NCBI GenBank assembly: GCA_945905915.1
Contig: CAMDQL010000004.1
Span: 1 to 47,783 of the forward strand
DNA length: 47,783 nucleotides
Direction: 5' to 3'
Source of the DNA: Flavobacterium psychrophilum
GTDB taxonomy: Bacteria; Bacteroidota; Bacteroidia; Flavobacteriales; Flavobacteriaceae
The translations under genes and the position numbers were made by a program. Under the pieces are notes generated by a model. It worked only from the letters and a program-made list of their open reading frames with translations. It did not search any database and was not told where the DNA came from. Shown here piece by piece: positions 36,256 through 44,441 of this stretch; the first letter of the stretch is position 1; each line of letters opens with the position of its first letter.

Positions 36256-37445
36256 TGATTAAAGATTTTTTTAAATACCAAGCTCAAACAACACCTTATC
36301 CCCTAGCCTTAGAGGTTTCACATGCCAAAGGCTCTTATATCTATGACACGAATGGAAATGCCTATTTAGATTTTGTAGCTGGGGTTTCAGCGTGTACATT
36401 AGGGCATCAGCCACAACGGGTTAATGATGCCATAAAAAAGCAATTAGACACTTATTCGCATGTTATGGTATATGGAGAATATGCCCAACATCCAGCGACT
36501 GAATTGTGTAAATTACTAGCTGAAAACCTACCTTATCCATTAACAAAAACCTATTTATTAAATTCAGGAACTGAGGCTATTGAAGGCGCTTTAAAATTAG
36601 CACGAAGAGTTACCGGAAGAAGTCAATTGATATCTTGTCACAATGCTTATCATGGTAATACTATGGGAAGTATGAGTGTAATGGGTTTTGAGGAACGTAA
36701 ACAAATTTTTCGCCCATTAATACCTGATGTAGACTTTATTACCTTCAACAATGAGGCCGATTTAGAGAAAATTACCACTAAAACAGCCGGAATTTTATTA
36801 GAAACGATTCAAGGAGGCGCTGGGTTTATTCAGCCTAAAAACGATTTCCTTAAAAAAGTACGCAAACGCTGTGATGAAGTAGGCGCTTTGATGATTTTAG
36901 ACGAAATTCAGCCTGGATTTGGACGTACAGGAAAACTTTTCGGATTTCAAAATTACGATGTCATTCCCGATGTCGTAGTAATGGGAAAAGGAATGGGTGG
37001 CGGAATGCCAGTTGGAGCTTTTACAGCTTCAGAAAGTATGATGGATTTATTGAGTCACGATCCAAAACTAGGGCACATAACCACATTTGGCGGGCATCCA
37101 GTAATTGCTGCCGCTTGTTTAGCTACATTACAAGAAATTACCGAAACCAACCTAATGGCAGAGGCACTTGAAAAAGAAAAATTATTTAGAAGTTTATTAG
37201 TACATCCATTAATAAAAGAAATTCGTGGTCGCGGATTAATGCTTGCCGCAATGACAGAAACTCCAGAAATCACTAATGAAATAGTGCTTCGTGGTCATAA
37301 AAGAGGATTGATTTTATTTTGGTTATTATTTGAAGGATGCGCCGTTAGAATTACCCCTCCGCTAACAATAAGTCATGATGAAATAAGAAAAGGTTGTGGC
37401 ATTATTATTGAAGTACTTGATGAAATTGCAAGCGAAATGAAGTAA
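36255..37445 (+). CDS. class III (acetylornithine/ornithine-type) aminotransferase
   Basis: 396 residues, PLP fold type I. Seen: LNSGTEAIEGALKLAR near 101-116 (cofactor phosphate binding), HNAYHGNTMGSMSVMG near 130-145, ILDEIQPGFGRTG near 215-227, and the PLP lysine K245 in VVVMGKGMGGGMPVGAF. FGGHPVIAAACLATL marks the threonine/glycine loop. Class III enzymes use acetylornithine, ornithine, GABA or similar amines; the sequence alone does not fix the substrate, and there is no arginine-pathway neighbour. It overlaps the OstA-like gene by one base, an odd functional pairing. Confidence 0.88.
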   Translation: MIKDFFKYQAQTTPYPLALEVSHAKGSYIYDTNGNAYLDFVAGVSACTLGHQPQRVNDAIKKQLDTYSHVMVYGEYAQHPATELCKLLAENLPYPLTKTYLLNSGTEAIEGALKLARRVTGRSQLISCHNAYHGNTMGSMSVMGFEERKQIFRPLIPDVDFITFNNEADLEKITTKTAGILLETIQGGAGFIQPKNDFLKKVRKRCDEVGALMILDEIQPGFGRTGKLFGFQNYDVIPDVVVMGKGMGGGMPVGAFTASESMMDLLSHDPKLGHITTFGGHPVIAAACLATLQEITETNLMAEALEKEKLFRSLLVHPLIKEIRGRGLMLAAMTETPEITNEIVLRGHKRGLILFWLLFEGCAVRITPPLTISHDEIRKGCGIIIEVLDEIASEMK

Positions 37446-37564
37446 ATAATGAATGATTTTCTTATTTGAGATTGATTTTTGATATTGATTTTAAGTTGGA
37501 AAATTGTTAATTAAATTGTTTAAAACAATTACGTTTTCACGCTAAGTAAATCAGTAATTAGAAG

Positions 37565-37572
37565 TACCTTTA
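37565..37572 (+). promoter_or_regulatory. weak -7-like element of the TPR / dedA unit
   Basis: TACCTTTA lies 28 bases before the TPR gene ATG. No TTG is found at the expected distance. An AATTGTTT/AAACAATT dyad lies about 40 bases upstream of it. Evidence is thin. Confidence 0.3.
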
Positions 37573-37600
37573 GTAAGGATAAATCATAAAATAAAGCGCT

Positions 37601-38995
37601 ATGAATTTGAGTCACGAAGAAGAAGAAAATAGCTTATCCTTGTCTAAATTTGAATCAATGTTAAAAACCAATAAAGTTTTTTTCTTTGACTCAGAAGAAT
37701 TTGAAGACATCATTCTTCATTATATGGATACAGGCCGATTGAATTTGGCTAAAAAAGCGCTAAAATTAGGTTTAGAACAACACCCAAAATCTACTGGATT
37801 AAAGCTCGTACACGTAGAAATGCTCGTCTATGAAGACAAATTAGACATTGCAGAAAAGTTACTAAACGAGCTATATGCTATTGAGCCCACGAATGAAGAA
37901 ATCTACATTCAAAAAGCCAATATATATTCCAAAAAAGACGACCATAATAAAGCCATTGAATATTTAAAAATTGCTTTGAAATATACTGATGATTATGCCG
38001 ACGTATATTCTATGATAGGAATGGAATATCTTTTTATGGATAATTTAGAACTGGCTAAAGAAAACTTTATTAAATGCTTAGACGAAGATACCGAGGATTA
38101 TTCGGCACTTTATAATGTAGTATACTGTTTTGATTTCTTAGACCAAAATGAAGAAGCCATTGAATATCTTAATAAATTTATAAATCATAATCCGTATAGT
38201 GAAGTCGCTTGGCATCAACTAGGAAGACAATTTTATGCCCTTAAAAATTATGAGAAAGCGGTTTGGGCTTTTGAATATGCAACTATTATCGATGATGGAT
38301 TTCTTGGTGCTTACATGGAAAAAGCAAAGTCTTTTGAAAAATTAAAGCAGTTTCAAGAAGCAATCGATTGTTACACTACTGCTATTGAATTAGACGATCC
38401 GTCTTCGTTTGTTTTATTGCGTATGGCAAAATGCTATGAGCGACTAAAAAACACTGAATTAGCACTTAGTTACTACTTAAAAACGGTTCACGAAGACCCA
38501 TTATTAGATAAGGGTTGGATAGCGATTACCGATTTTTACATTCGTCAAAAAGATTTTCAAAAAGCATTATATTATGTAAATAAAGCCATTGGAATTGATG
38601 GCGAAAATCCATTGTATTGGAAACGATTTGCTGCTGTAAATAGTGCCCTTCATTTATTTGAAGAAGCCGAGTATGGTTATAGAAAAGCTTTTGAATGTGG
38701 CGATGTAAATCTGGACACATTCACTCTTTGGACCGATGTTTTACAATTTTTAGGTGAATTTGAAACCGCTATTGAAATTTTATTAGAGGCAACTAACTTG
38801 TTTAATGAAGAATATGAAATTGAATACCGTTTAGCTGGATTATACTTCACTAAAAATGAATCAATTAAAGGAAATTTTCATCTAAACAATGGATTGCGAT
38901 TGAATTATAACAACCGCACTTTATTAAAAGAATATTTTCCAGTGGTTTGGGAACGAACCGAAGTACAAAAACAAATTGCAAAATTTGAAAACTAA
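37601..38995 (+). CDS. cytoplasmic tetratricopeptide-repeat protein
   Basis: 464 residues, no signal peptide. After an acidic N-terminus (about 1-40) TPR units run almost to the end; YADVYSMIGMEYLFMDNLELAKENFIKCL (about 130-158) and SEVAWHQLGRQFYALKNYEKAVWAFEYA (about 203-230) are good examples. Such solenoids bind other proteins; partners are unknown. It is 12 bases upstream of a DedA-family membrane protein and probably shares its transcript. Close relatives are widespread in Flavobacteriia, to my knowledge without a defined function. Confidence 0.82.
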   Translation: MNLSHEEEENSLSLSKFESMLKTNKVFFFDSEEFEDIILHYMDTGRLNLAKKALKLGLEQHPKSTGLKLVHVEMLVYEDKLDIAEKLLNELYAIEPTNEEIYIQKANIYSKKDDHNKAIEYLKIALKYTDDYADVYSMIGMEYLFMDNLELAKENFIKCLDEDTEDYSALYNVVYCFDFLDQNEEAIEYLNKFINHNPYSEVAWHQLGRQFYALKNYEKAVWAFEYATIIDDGFLGAYMEKAKSFEKLKQFQEAIDCYTTAIELDDPSSFVLLRMAKCYERLKNTELALSYYLKTVHEDPLLDKGWIAITDFYIRQKDFQKALYYVNKAIGIDGENPLYWKRFAAVNSALHLFEEAEYGYRKAFECGDVNLDTFTLWTDVLQFLGEFETAIEILLEATNLFNEEYEIEYRLAGLYFTKNESIKGNFHLNNGLRLNYNNRTLLKEYFPVVWERTEVQKQIAKFEN

Positions 38996-39007
38996 TCCAA
39001 CCCTTAC

Positions 39008-39658
39008 ATGGAATTAATAGAATTTTTACTGGAATTTTTAAAAGATCCGTTGACTGTCATTCAAGGATTAATTCAAGAATATGACAACCTAATATACTTC
39101 ATCCTTTTTCTTGTGGTTTTTGTAGAAACTGGCTTTGTAGTAATGCCTTTATTACCAGGCGATTCGATGCTTTTTGCTATTGGTGTAATTGCCGCTACTA
39201 CTGGACAATTAAGCATGACCATCATTATTCCGTTATTAATAATAGCTGCGCTTTGTGGTGATAATCTTAATTATTTTATTGGAAATAAATTTGGCGTTTA
39301 CATTAAGAAAAGAGAAAAAATATTATTTCTAAAAAAAGAGTACATTACACAAACCGAGCAATTCTTTGAAAAAAATGGCGGTAAAGCAGTTATCATGGCG
39401 CGTTTTATTCCTATAATTAGGACAATTGCCCCTTTTGTAGCAGGCGCTGGAAGTATGCAATATTACAAATACATCCTTTATTGCATCACGGGAGCAGTTG
39501 TATGGGTAACAAGTATAACTTTTTTGGGTTACTTTTTAGGGCAAGTTACTTGGGTAAAAGAGAATTTTGAAAAGGTGGTTATATCTATTATTCTAATTTC
39601 AATACTTCCCATTATCATTAAAATCATTAAAAACCAAAAACTAAGAAAGTCGTTATAA
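39008..39658 (+). CDS. DedA/SNARE-associated (VTT) membrane protein
   Basis: 216 residues, several membrane helices. DedA hallmarks: FVETGFVVMPLLPGDSMLFAIG near 38-59, a reentrant loop, and the ARFIPIIRTIAPFVAGAGSM motif near 133-152 with its conserved Arg residues (F/Y-R-x-x-x-x-R-x-x-x-P pattern). Family members take part in undecaprenyl-phosphate or phospholipid flipping across the inner membrane. A specific role here is inferred. It follows the TPR gene at 12 bases. Confidence 0.88.
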   Translation: MELIEFLLEFLKDPLTVIQGLIQEYDNLIYFILFLVVFVETGFVVMPLLPGDSMLFAIGVIAATTGQLSMTIIIPLLIIAALCGDNLNYFIGNKFGVYIKKREKILFLKKEYITQTEQFFEKNGGKAVIMARFIPIIRTIAPFVAGAGSMQYYKYILYCITGAVVWVTSITFLGYFLGQVTWVKENFEKVVISIILISILPIIIKIIKNQKLRKSL

Positions 39659-39677
39659 AAACAACATTCCCCTAACA

Positions 39678-39706
39678 TTGTTTTGTGCATTATGTTATTA
39701 TTTTTG
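39678..39706 (+). promoter_or_regulatory. promoter of aroE
   Basis: TTG (39678-39680), 18 bp, TATTTTTG (39699-39706), ending 28 bases before the ATG. Exact TAnnTTTG match. Confidence 0.6.
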
Positions 39707-39733
39707 TTTTATGTCATTTAAACTTTAAAACAC

Positions 39734-40489
39734 ATGAAAAAGGAAAATAAAAAGCAACTAAAATTTGGTCTTCTTGGCCACAATATTAGTTATTCTTTTT
39801 CTGAAAAATATTTTACTGAAAAGTTTGAAATGGGGCATTTTGATAATTGCGAATATACTAATTATGATGTGTCAAATATAAAATCATTTTCGGATTTGAT
39901 TCACGAAACTAAGGGATTAGTAGGTCTTAACATAACTATTCCTTATAAAGAAACCATAATTCCGCATTTAGACAAGTTGTCAAAAACTGCAAAAAAAATT
40001 GGTGCTGTTAACTGCGTAACTATTTCCAAAAAGAAAAAACTTAAAGGCTACAACACTGATTATTATGGTTTCAAAAAAGCATTAACACCTCTTTTAAATG
40101 AACACCACAAAAAAGCATTAATATTAGGTACAGGTGGTGCAAGTAAGGCAGTTGCTTATGCGTTGCGAAAATTAAAAATTGAATATGATTTTGTGTCCCG
40201 AACACCAGACGAATTTCAATTTGATTATGCTGATTTGAACGCTGAAATTTTTGAGGAATACCAAATAATAATTAATACAACGCCTGTTGGGACATTTCCT
40301 AATGTGACCGAATGTCCTGATTTAAATTATTCTTTATTCACCAAAAAACATATCGCGCTTGACTTAGTTTACAATCCGGAAGAATCAACTTTTTTGAAAA
40401 AAGCAAAAGAACATGGTGCAAAAACTAAAAACGGATATGAAATGCTGATTTTTCAGGCAGAAAAAGCTTGGAAGATTTGGAATGAATAA
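39734..40489 (+). CDS. aroE: shikimate dehydrogenase
   Basis: 251 residues. It reduces 3-dehydroshikimate to shikimate with NADPH in the aromatic amino-acid pathway. Substrate-binding residues: S20 and S22 in SYSFS, N66 in GLNITIP, catalytic pair K72 (PYKE) and D109 (NTDYYG). The Rossmann loop is GTGGASKAVAYALR near 131-144, and SRTPDEF follows the second strand. INTTPVGTFPN and NGYEMLIFQAEKAWKIW close the family pattern. It is transcribed from its own promoter. Confidence 0.95.
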   Translation: MKKENKKQLKFGLLGHNISYSFSEKYFTEKFEMGHFDNCEYTNYDVSNIKSFSDLIHETKGLVGLNITIPYKETIIPHLDKLSKTAKKIGAVNCVTISKKKKLKGYNTDYYGFKKALTPLLNEHHKKALILGTGGASKAVAYALRKLKIEYDFVSRTPDEFQFDYADLNAEIFEEYQIIINTTPVGTFPNVTECPDLNYSLFTKKHIALDLVYNPEESTFLKKAKEHGAKTKNGYEMLIFQAEKAWKIWNE

Positions 40490-40592
40490 TTTTTGAATAA
40501 AAAAGTCAAAAGTGAAATTTGAAATTCGATTTATGTTCTAATAAATAATAGTTCTAAAAATACAATCCCAAGAAAGCCTTTTGATAACTATC

Positions 40593-40640
40593 TAACCCCG
40601 ATAGAAGCGACGCCTTGCAAAGCGTATAGCGGGAAAATTG
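40593..40640 (+). ncRNA. Flavo-1-like structured intergenic element (candidate)
   Basis: The stretch TAACCCCGATAGAAGCGACG... to ...GTATAGCGGGAAAA has the look of an abundant Flavobacterium intergenic element. The outer stem CCCCG (40596-40600) faces CGGG (40630-40633). The inner stem ACGC (40610-40613) faces GCGT (40622-40625) around an 8-base loop. GATAGAAGCG and TATAGCGGG flank the inner stem as two related single-strand tracts. From memory the pattern recalls the Flavo-1 RNA motif; that identity is unproven and the strand is assumed. It lies in the 273-base gap between aroE and the DUF349 gene; apart from the promoter downstream, that gap shows nothing more. Confidence 0.5.
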
Positions 40641-40701
40641 AAACCATAAAAGCCTAAACCATTCGTTTCAAAGAAAAAAACACATAATTAGTCGTTTTTT
40701 T

Positions 40702-40731
40702 TTGAATTTTCGTGGTGCTTTACTATCTTCA
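40702..40731 (+). promoter_or_regulatory. promoter of the DUF349 gene
   Basis: TTG (40702-40704), 19 bp, TATCTTCA (40724-40731). An earlier in-frame ATG at 40712 falls inside the spacer, which points to the ATG at 40763 as the real start. Confidence 0.5.
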
Positions 40732-40762
40732 CGGCTTAATAGTAACCTTAAGCATTTATACA

Positions 40763-42685
40763 ATGTCAGAAGCACAACATGATAACCTGCAAAACGCAGA
40801 CGGACAAGACCCAATTGAACAACAAGTTGAGGTACAAATTGAGACTCCAATCGAAGTACAAGAAGTAGAAGATTTATCAGACAATCAATCGGTTTTAGAA
40901 GAGATTGATAATTCGAATGCAGAGGAAAACGAAGATGATTCGGTAAAAGAAAAGCATGAAATTTTAATGCTTGATTATGATGCCTTATCGATGGAAGAAT
41001 TAACCGATGAGCTTGAAAAATTAGTTACCAATGAAAAAGTCATGGCTATAAAAGACCATGCTGAAGGAATTAGAAAGGCTTTTTCAGACAAATACCATCA
41101 TTTTATTGACGAAAAAAGAGAAGAATTCAATGCACAAAACAATGAAGAGGGTGTTGAATTTGAATATCATTTTCCGTTAAAAAATAAATTTGATTCAATA
41201 TTTAATACTTATAAAACTAACAAAACCAAACATTTTAAACAATTACAAAACAATTTAGAACACAACTTTGCTGTTCGTGAAGGGTTGATTGAAGAGCTAA
41301 AACAATTGATTGATTCTGGAGATTCATCAATTGGTGATATGTTTAAAAAGGCAAATGATATTCGTGATCGTTGGAAAAATGCAGGAGCAATTCCGAGAGA
41401 TAAATACAATATTCTTTGGAACAACTACCATTTTCATATGGAGCGTTTTTACGATGTTATTCATTTAGATAAAGAAGCGCGCGATTTAGATCTAAAAAAT
41501 AATTTAGAGCAAAAACAACAAATAATTACCAAAGCAACTGCTTTATTGAATGAAGAAGATGTAATGAAAGCTTTTCGCGAATTGCAATTATTACACCGCG
41601 TTTGGAAAGAAGAAATTGGTCCGGTTGACAGAGAGCATAGAGAAGTGATTTGGAATGAATTTAGTGAAATTACCAAGCAAATGCACGACAAGCGCGAAGC
41701 TTTATATGCACTTGCAAGAGGTAAAGAAACCGAAAATTTAGCGCTTAAAAACGAAATTATAGTTCAAATTGAAGCTTTAGGAACTGAAAAAATTGATTCG
41801 CATAGCGGTTGGCAAGGGCAAATTAAAAAGTTAGAAATTTTACGTGAAGCCTTTTTCAAAGCAGGTAAAGTTCCTGCAGATGTAACTGAAGAGACTTGGT
41901 CCAAATTTAAAAATGCAGTAAGAGCATTTAATGTGCACAAAAATGTATTTTATAAAGACATTAAGCATGAACAAAATGACAACTTGGCTAAAAAAATAGC
42001 TTTAGTTGAAAAAGCAAAATCGCTTCAAGAAAGTAACGATTTTAATGCAACAACGCCAATCATGAAGCAAATTCAAGACGATTGGAAAAAAATTGGACAT
42101 GTGCCTCGCAAATATTCAGACAGCATTTGGAACGACTTTAAACTTGCTTGTAACGCTTATTTTGATCGAATGCATAAAGCTAGAAATTCAGAAAACAGCG
42201 AAGAAGTAGAAGCGTTTGAAAAGAAAAAAGCTTTCTTAGACGAATTGAAAGATTTTACACTAGTGGGAGAACACAAAGCCGATTTAGATTCTATAAAAGC
42301 GCATATTGCTACTTGGAAAACTTTTGGTAAAGTGCCGTTTAACCGAAGACACATTGAAGGTAAATTCAACAAAATTTTAGATGCCTTGTTTGAAAAACTA
42401 AGTATGTCTAAAAAAGATACTGAAATGATGCGTTTTAGCAACCGCATAGAGCAATTGAGTGAAAACGACAATAAACGTGCTTTAGAACAAGAGCAATTTT
42501 TTATTAGAAAGAAAATTGATGAAGTTCAAAGTGAAATTTTCCAATTAGAAAACAACATTCAGTTTATTAGTAGCAGTTCTAAAGGTGAAAATCCATTCAT
42601 CAAAGAAGTTCAAAAAAGTATTGAACGCCACAAAGACGATTTAAAATTGTGGAAAGAAAAACTGCAACAAATTAAAGATATGTAA
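40763..42685 (+). CDS. DUF349 five-repeat protein
   Basis: 640 residues from the ATG at 40763. An acidic, low-complexity N-terminus (about 1-75, rich in Glu, Gln and Asp) is followed by a helical region and five DUF349 repeats. Each has a W-K-x-x-G-x-[VI]-P-like core with a downstream W-x-x-F: WKNAGAIPRDK, WKEEIGPVDRE, FFKAGKVPADV, WKKIGHVPRKY and WKTFGKVPFNR. The C-terminal 70 residues are predicted coiled coil. The family is widespread but I know of no firmly established biochemical role in Bacteroidota. It is monocistronic with a strong terminator. Confidence 0.88.
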   Translation: MSEAQHDNLQNADGQDPIEQQVEVQIETPIEVQEVEDLSDNQSVLEEIDNSNAEENEDDSVKEKHEILMLDYDALSMEELTDELEKLVTNEKVMAIKDHAEGIRKAFSDKYHHFIDEKREEFNAQNNEEGVEFEYHFPLKNKFDSIFNTYKTNKTKHFKQLQNNLEHNFAVREGLIEELKQLIDSGDSSIGDMFKKANDIRDRWKNAGAIPRDKYNILWNNYHFHMERFYDVIHLDKEARDLDLKNNLEQKQQIITKATALLNEEDVMKAFRELQLLHRVWKEEIGPVDREHREVIWNEFSEITKQMHDKREALYALARGKETENLALKNEIIVQIEALGTEKIDSHSGWQGQIKKLEILREAFFKAGKVPADVTEETWSKFKNAVRAFNVHKNVFYKDIKHEQNDNLAKKIALVEKAKSLQESNDFNATTPIMKQIQDDWKKIGHVPRKYSDSIWNDFKLACNAYFDRMHKARNSENSEEVEAFEKKKAFLDELKDFTLVGEHKADLDSIKAHIATWKTFGKVPFNRRHIEGKFNKILDALFEKLSMSKKDTEMMRFSNRIEQLSENDNKRALEQEQFFIRKKIDEVQSEIFQLENNIQFISSSSKGENPFIKEVQKSIERHKDDLKLWKEKLQQIKDM

Positions 42686-42690
42686 AATGA

Positions 42691-42718
42691 ATCCCGAGTG
42701 AAAGCTCGGGATTTTTTT
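42691..42718 (+). terminator. terminator of the DUF349 gene, near-bidirectional
   Basis: ATCCCGAG, a 6-base loop and CTCGGGAT followed by T8. It begins 5 bases after the DUF349 stop. The convergent monooxygenase-like gene ends at its right edge, so the hairpin may serve both, though the minus-strand T-tract is short. Confidence 0.88.
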
Positions 42719-43006
42719 TTAAAACTCGTATTCGCGTTCCACTTTTGCTATTCTAACTTTATAATTTTTATACCAAGTAGTTCTACCATTCTCTTGAGCT
42801 TCAAGATGCTCCATATTGGCTTTCCAATTTTTTATGGCTTCCAAGCTTTCCCAATAAGAAACAGTGATTCCTATTTCATTTCTGGCGCTTTCAACTCCCA
42901 TAAATCCAGGTTGGGCTTTGGCTAATTCAACCATTTTATTGGCCATTTCTGTATAACCTGCTTCTAATTCAGTTCGAGTGGAGGTAAAAATTACTGCGTA
43001 ATACAT
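42719..43006 (-). CDS. antibiotic biosynthesis monooxygenase (ABM)-domain protein
   Basis: 95 residues, a single ferredoxin-like alpha/beta ABM domain: MYYAVIFTSTRTE at the N-terminus, MVELAKAQPGFMGVESARNE in the first helix-turn, ITVSYWESLEAIKNWKANMEHLEAQ in the middle and WYKNYKVRIAKVERE at the end. ABM proteins include small oxygenases and heme-degrading enzymes; no cofactor residues single out an activity. It starts 12 bases after mazG on the same strand and is likely co-transcribed. Confidence 0.82.
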   Translation of the reverse strand: MYYAVIFTSTRTELEAGYTEMANKMVELAKAQPGFMGVESARNEIGITVSYWESLEAIKNWKANMEHLEAQENGRTTWYKNYKVRIAKVEREYEF

Positions 43007-43018
43007 ATGAATTGTAAA

Positions 43019-43792
43019 TTAAAGTTTCTTCGCTTCTTCCCAGAAAATATCCATTTCTGCTAAAGTCATGTCCATTAATGGCTTACCTATTTCAGAGGCT
43101 TTACTTTCTAAATATTGGAAACGCTTGATGAATTTTTTATTGGTGCGTTCTAAGGCGTCTTCAGGGTTTACTTTTAAAAATCTTGCGTAATTTATCATGG
43201 AGAACAAAACATCGCCAAATTCGGCTTCAATTTTTTCTTGATTACCCGCTTGAACCTCAACTTGGAGTTCGTTTAGTTCTTCTTGCACTTTGTCCCAAAC
43301 TTGATGCGGTTCTTCCCAATCAAATCCTACTCCTTTCACTTTATCTTGAATACGACTTGCTTTCACTAATGCAGGTAGACTTTTTGGAACACCTTCTAAA
43401 ACTGATTTCTTGCCTTCCTTTAGTTTTAGTTTTTCCCAATTTTGTTTTACTTCTTCTTCATTAGCTACGACAACATCGCCATAAATATGCGGATGACGAT
43501 CAATTAATTTATCACAAATAGCATTGGCTACATCACCTATATCAAATGCATTGGTTTCGCTTCCAATTTTCGCATAAAAAATAATGTGTAGCAACACATC
43601 ACCTAACTCTTTCTTGATTTCCTGCAAATCGTTATCTAAAATTGCATCACCTAGTTCGTAGGTTTCTTCAATCGTTAAATGACGTAAGCTTTCGAGTGTT
43701 TGCTTTTTATCCCAAGGGCATTTTTCGCGCAAATCGTCCATAATATCTAAAAGGCGATTGAAAGCTTGTAGTTGTTCTTGGCGTGTGTTCAT
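43019..43792 (-). CDS. mazG: nucleoside triphosphate pyrophosphohydrolase MazG
   Basis: 257 residues from the ATG at 43792. A longer in-frame reading to 43861 runs through the terminator of the neighbouring gene and is rejected. Two MazG domains are visible. The first has KCPWDKKQTLESLRHLTIEETYEL and EIKKELGDVLLHI, with Glu42/43/46 and Glu62/Asp65 as metal ligands. The second has VQEELNELQVEV and AEFGDVLFSMINYARFL. It hydrolyses NTPs, including (p)ppGpp-related and damaged nucleotides, to the monophosphate and pyrophosphate. The leader contains two tandem copies of TTTCAAG. Confidence 0.92.
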   Translation of the reverse strand: MNTRQEQLQAFNRLLDIMDDLREKCPWDKKQTLESLRHLTIEETYELGDAILDNDLQEIKKELGDVLLHIIFYAKIGSETNAFDIGDVANAICDKLIDRHPHIYGDVVVANEEEVKQNWEKLKLKEGKKSVLEGVPKSLPALVKASRIQDKVKGVGFDWEEPHQVWDKVQEELNELQVEVQAGNQEKIEAEFGDVLFSMINYARFLKVNPEDALERTNKKFIKRFQYLESKASEIGKPLMDMTLAEMDIFWEEAKKL

Positions 43793-43851
43793 GTTTTTAT
43801 TTTTTGTTTCAAGTTTCAAGTTTGAAATTGTTCTTGTTTCTGTAAAAATAA

Positions 43852-43880
43852 AAAATCCCACGTGGAAAACGCAGGATTTT
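43852..43880 (-). terminator. terminator of the DUF5606 gene
   Basis: On the minus strand AAAATCCTGCG, a loop and CGTGGGATTTTT form an 11-pair stem with two wobble pairs, followed by a T-rich run. Confidence 0.75.
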
Positions 43881-43900
43881 AAAATATTGTTATCAACTAC

Positions 43901-44329
43901 TTATTCAGCAGTTGTTGATTCTTCTTTTTCTTCTTTAGACAATGCTTCTACCGAAACAAAACCCTTTGGTTGTAATAAATTATACCAGTTTAAGATTTTT
44001 TTTATATCTGAAGTATATACTCTGTCTTCATCAAATTCTGGTAAAATTTCTCTGAAATAGGCTTTTAATGTTGCATCATCTTCTTTGTGAGAAATGGCTG
44101 GTCCGTCATTTTCTTTAGTTGCAATAGCTTTTAATACTTCAGCTAAACGTACTTCTTCAGAATAGGTATATACCGCAATTTCAGACAACAAACTCACATT
44201 AGCTCTCATGCCTACTGTAATTTTTTTTCCGTCTAATAAAGATTCTGCAACAAAACCTGTACGGGTTTGAATCTTTAATTCATATAATCCTGGTTTTCCA
44301 GAAACAGCTAATATTTTTTGAATGCTCAT
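43901..44329 (-). CDS. DUF5606 family protein
   Basis: 142 residues from the ATG at 44329. An upstream TTG at 44353 falls inside the -7 promoter box and is rejected. It starts SIQKILAVSGKPGLYELKIQTRTGFVAESLLDGKK, which looks like an SH3-like small beta-barrel. A helical part with EVLKAIATKE and EILPEFDEDRVYTSDIKKILNWYNLL follows, and the C-terminus is Glu-rich. This layout is conserved in Bacteroidota but the function is unknown to me. It lies downstream of def and has its own promoter and terminator. Confidence 0.8.
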   Translation of the reverse strand: MSIQKILAVSGKPGLYELKIQTRTGFVAESLLDGKKITVGMRANVSLLSEIAVYTYSEEVRLAEVLKAIATKENDGPAISHKEDDATLKAYFREILPEFDEDRVYTSDIKKILNWYNLLQPKGFVSVEALSKEEKEESTTAE

Positions 44330-44350
44330 GTTAGTTTTTATTATGGTTGG

Positions 44351-44358
44351 CAAATATA
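44351..44358 (-). promoter_or_regulatory. -7 element of the DUF5606 gene
   Basis: TATATTTG on the minus strand, 21 bases before the ATG at 44329. No TTG at the usual spacing upstream. Confidence 0.5.
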
Positions 44359-44409
44359 TTATTTTAAAGTAAAAAGTGAAAAGTTTAGTTAAAAAAGCAA
44401 TTTACTTTT

Positions 44410-44441
44410 AAAAGGCACTAATTACAATTTAACGGCCTTTT
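44410..44441 (-). terminator. possible weak terminator of def
   Basis: On the minus strand AAAAGGC and GCCTTTT pair with an 18-base loop and are followed by a short T/A-rich run. The left arm lies in the last codons of def. Weak because the loop is long. Confidence 0.35.

Noticed and set aside
37517..37533. AATTGTTT/AAACAATT dyad upstream of the TPR gene as a possible operator.
   Set aside because: A+T-only dyads are common by chance in such DNA, and no regulator is known for the site.
39658..39684. AAAACAA/TTGTTTT hairpin after dedA as a terminator.
   Set aside because: The stem is short and A/T-only, with no T-run, and its right arm coincides with the aroE promoter TTG.
42157..42471. Open frame of about 100 codons antisense to the DUF349 gene (others of 60-100 codons occur inside secDF, gyrB and mazG).
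   Set aside because: They lie wholly inside well-supported genes, have no family motif, promoter or neighbour logic, and look like mirror frames of A+T-rich coding DNA.
43793..43861. N-terminal extension of MazG by 23 residues.
   Set aside because: It would run through the terminator of the DUF5606 gene and the tandem TTTCAAG repeat; the MazG family begins near the ATG at 43792.
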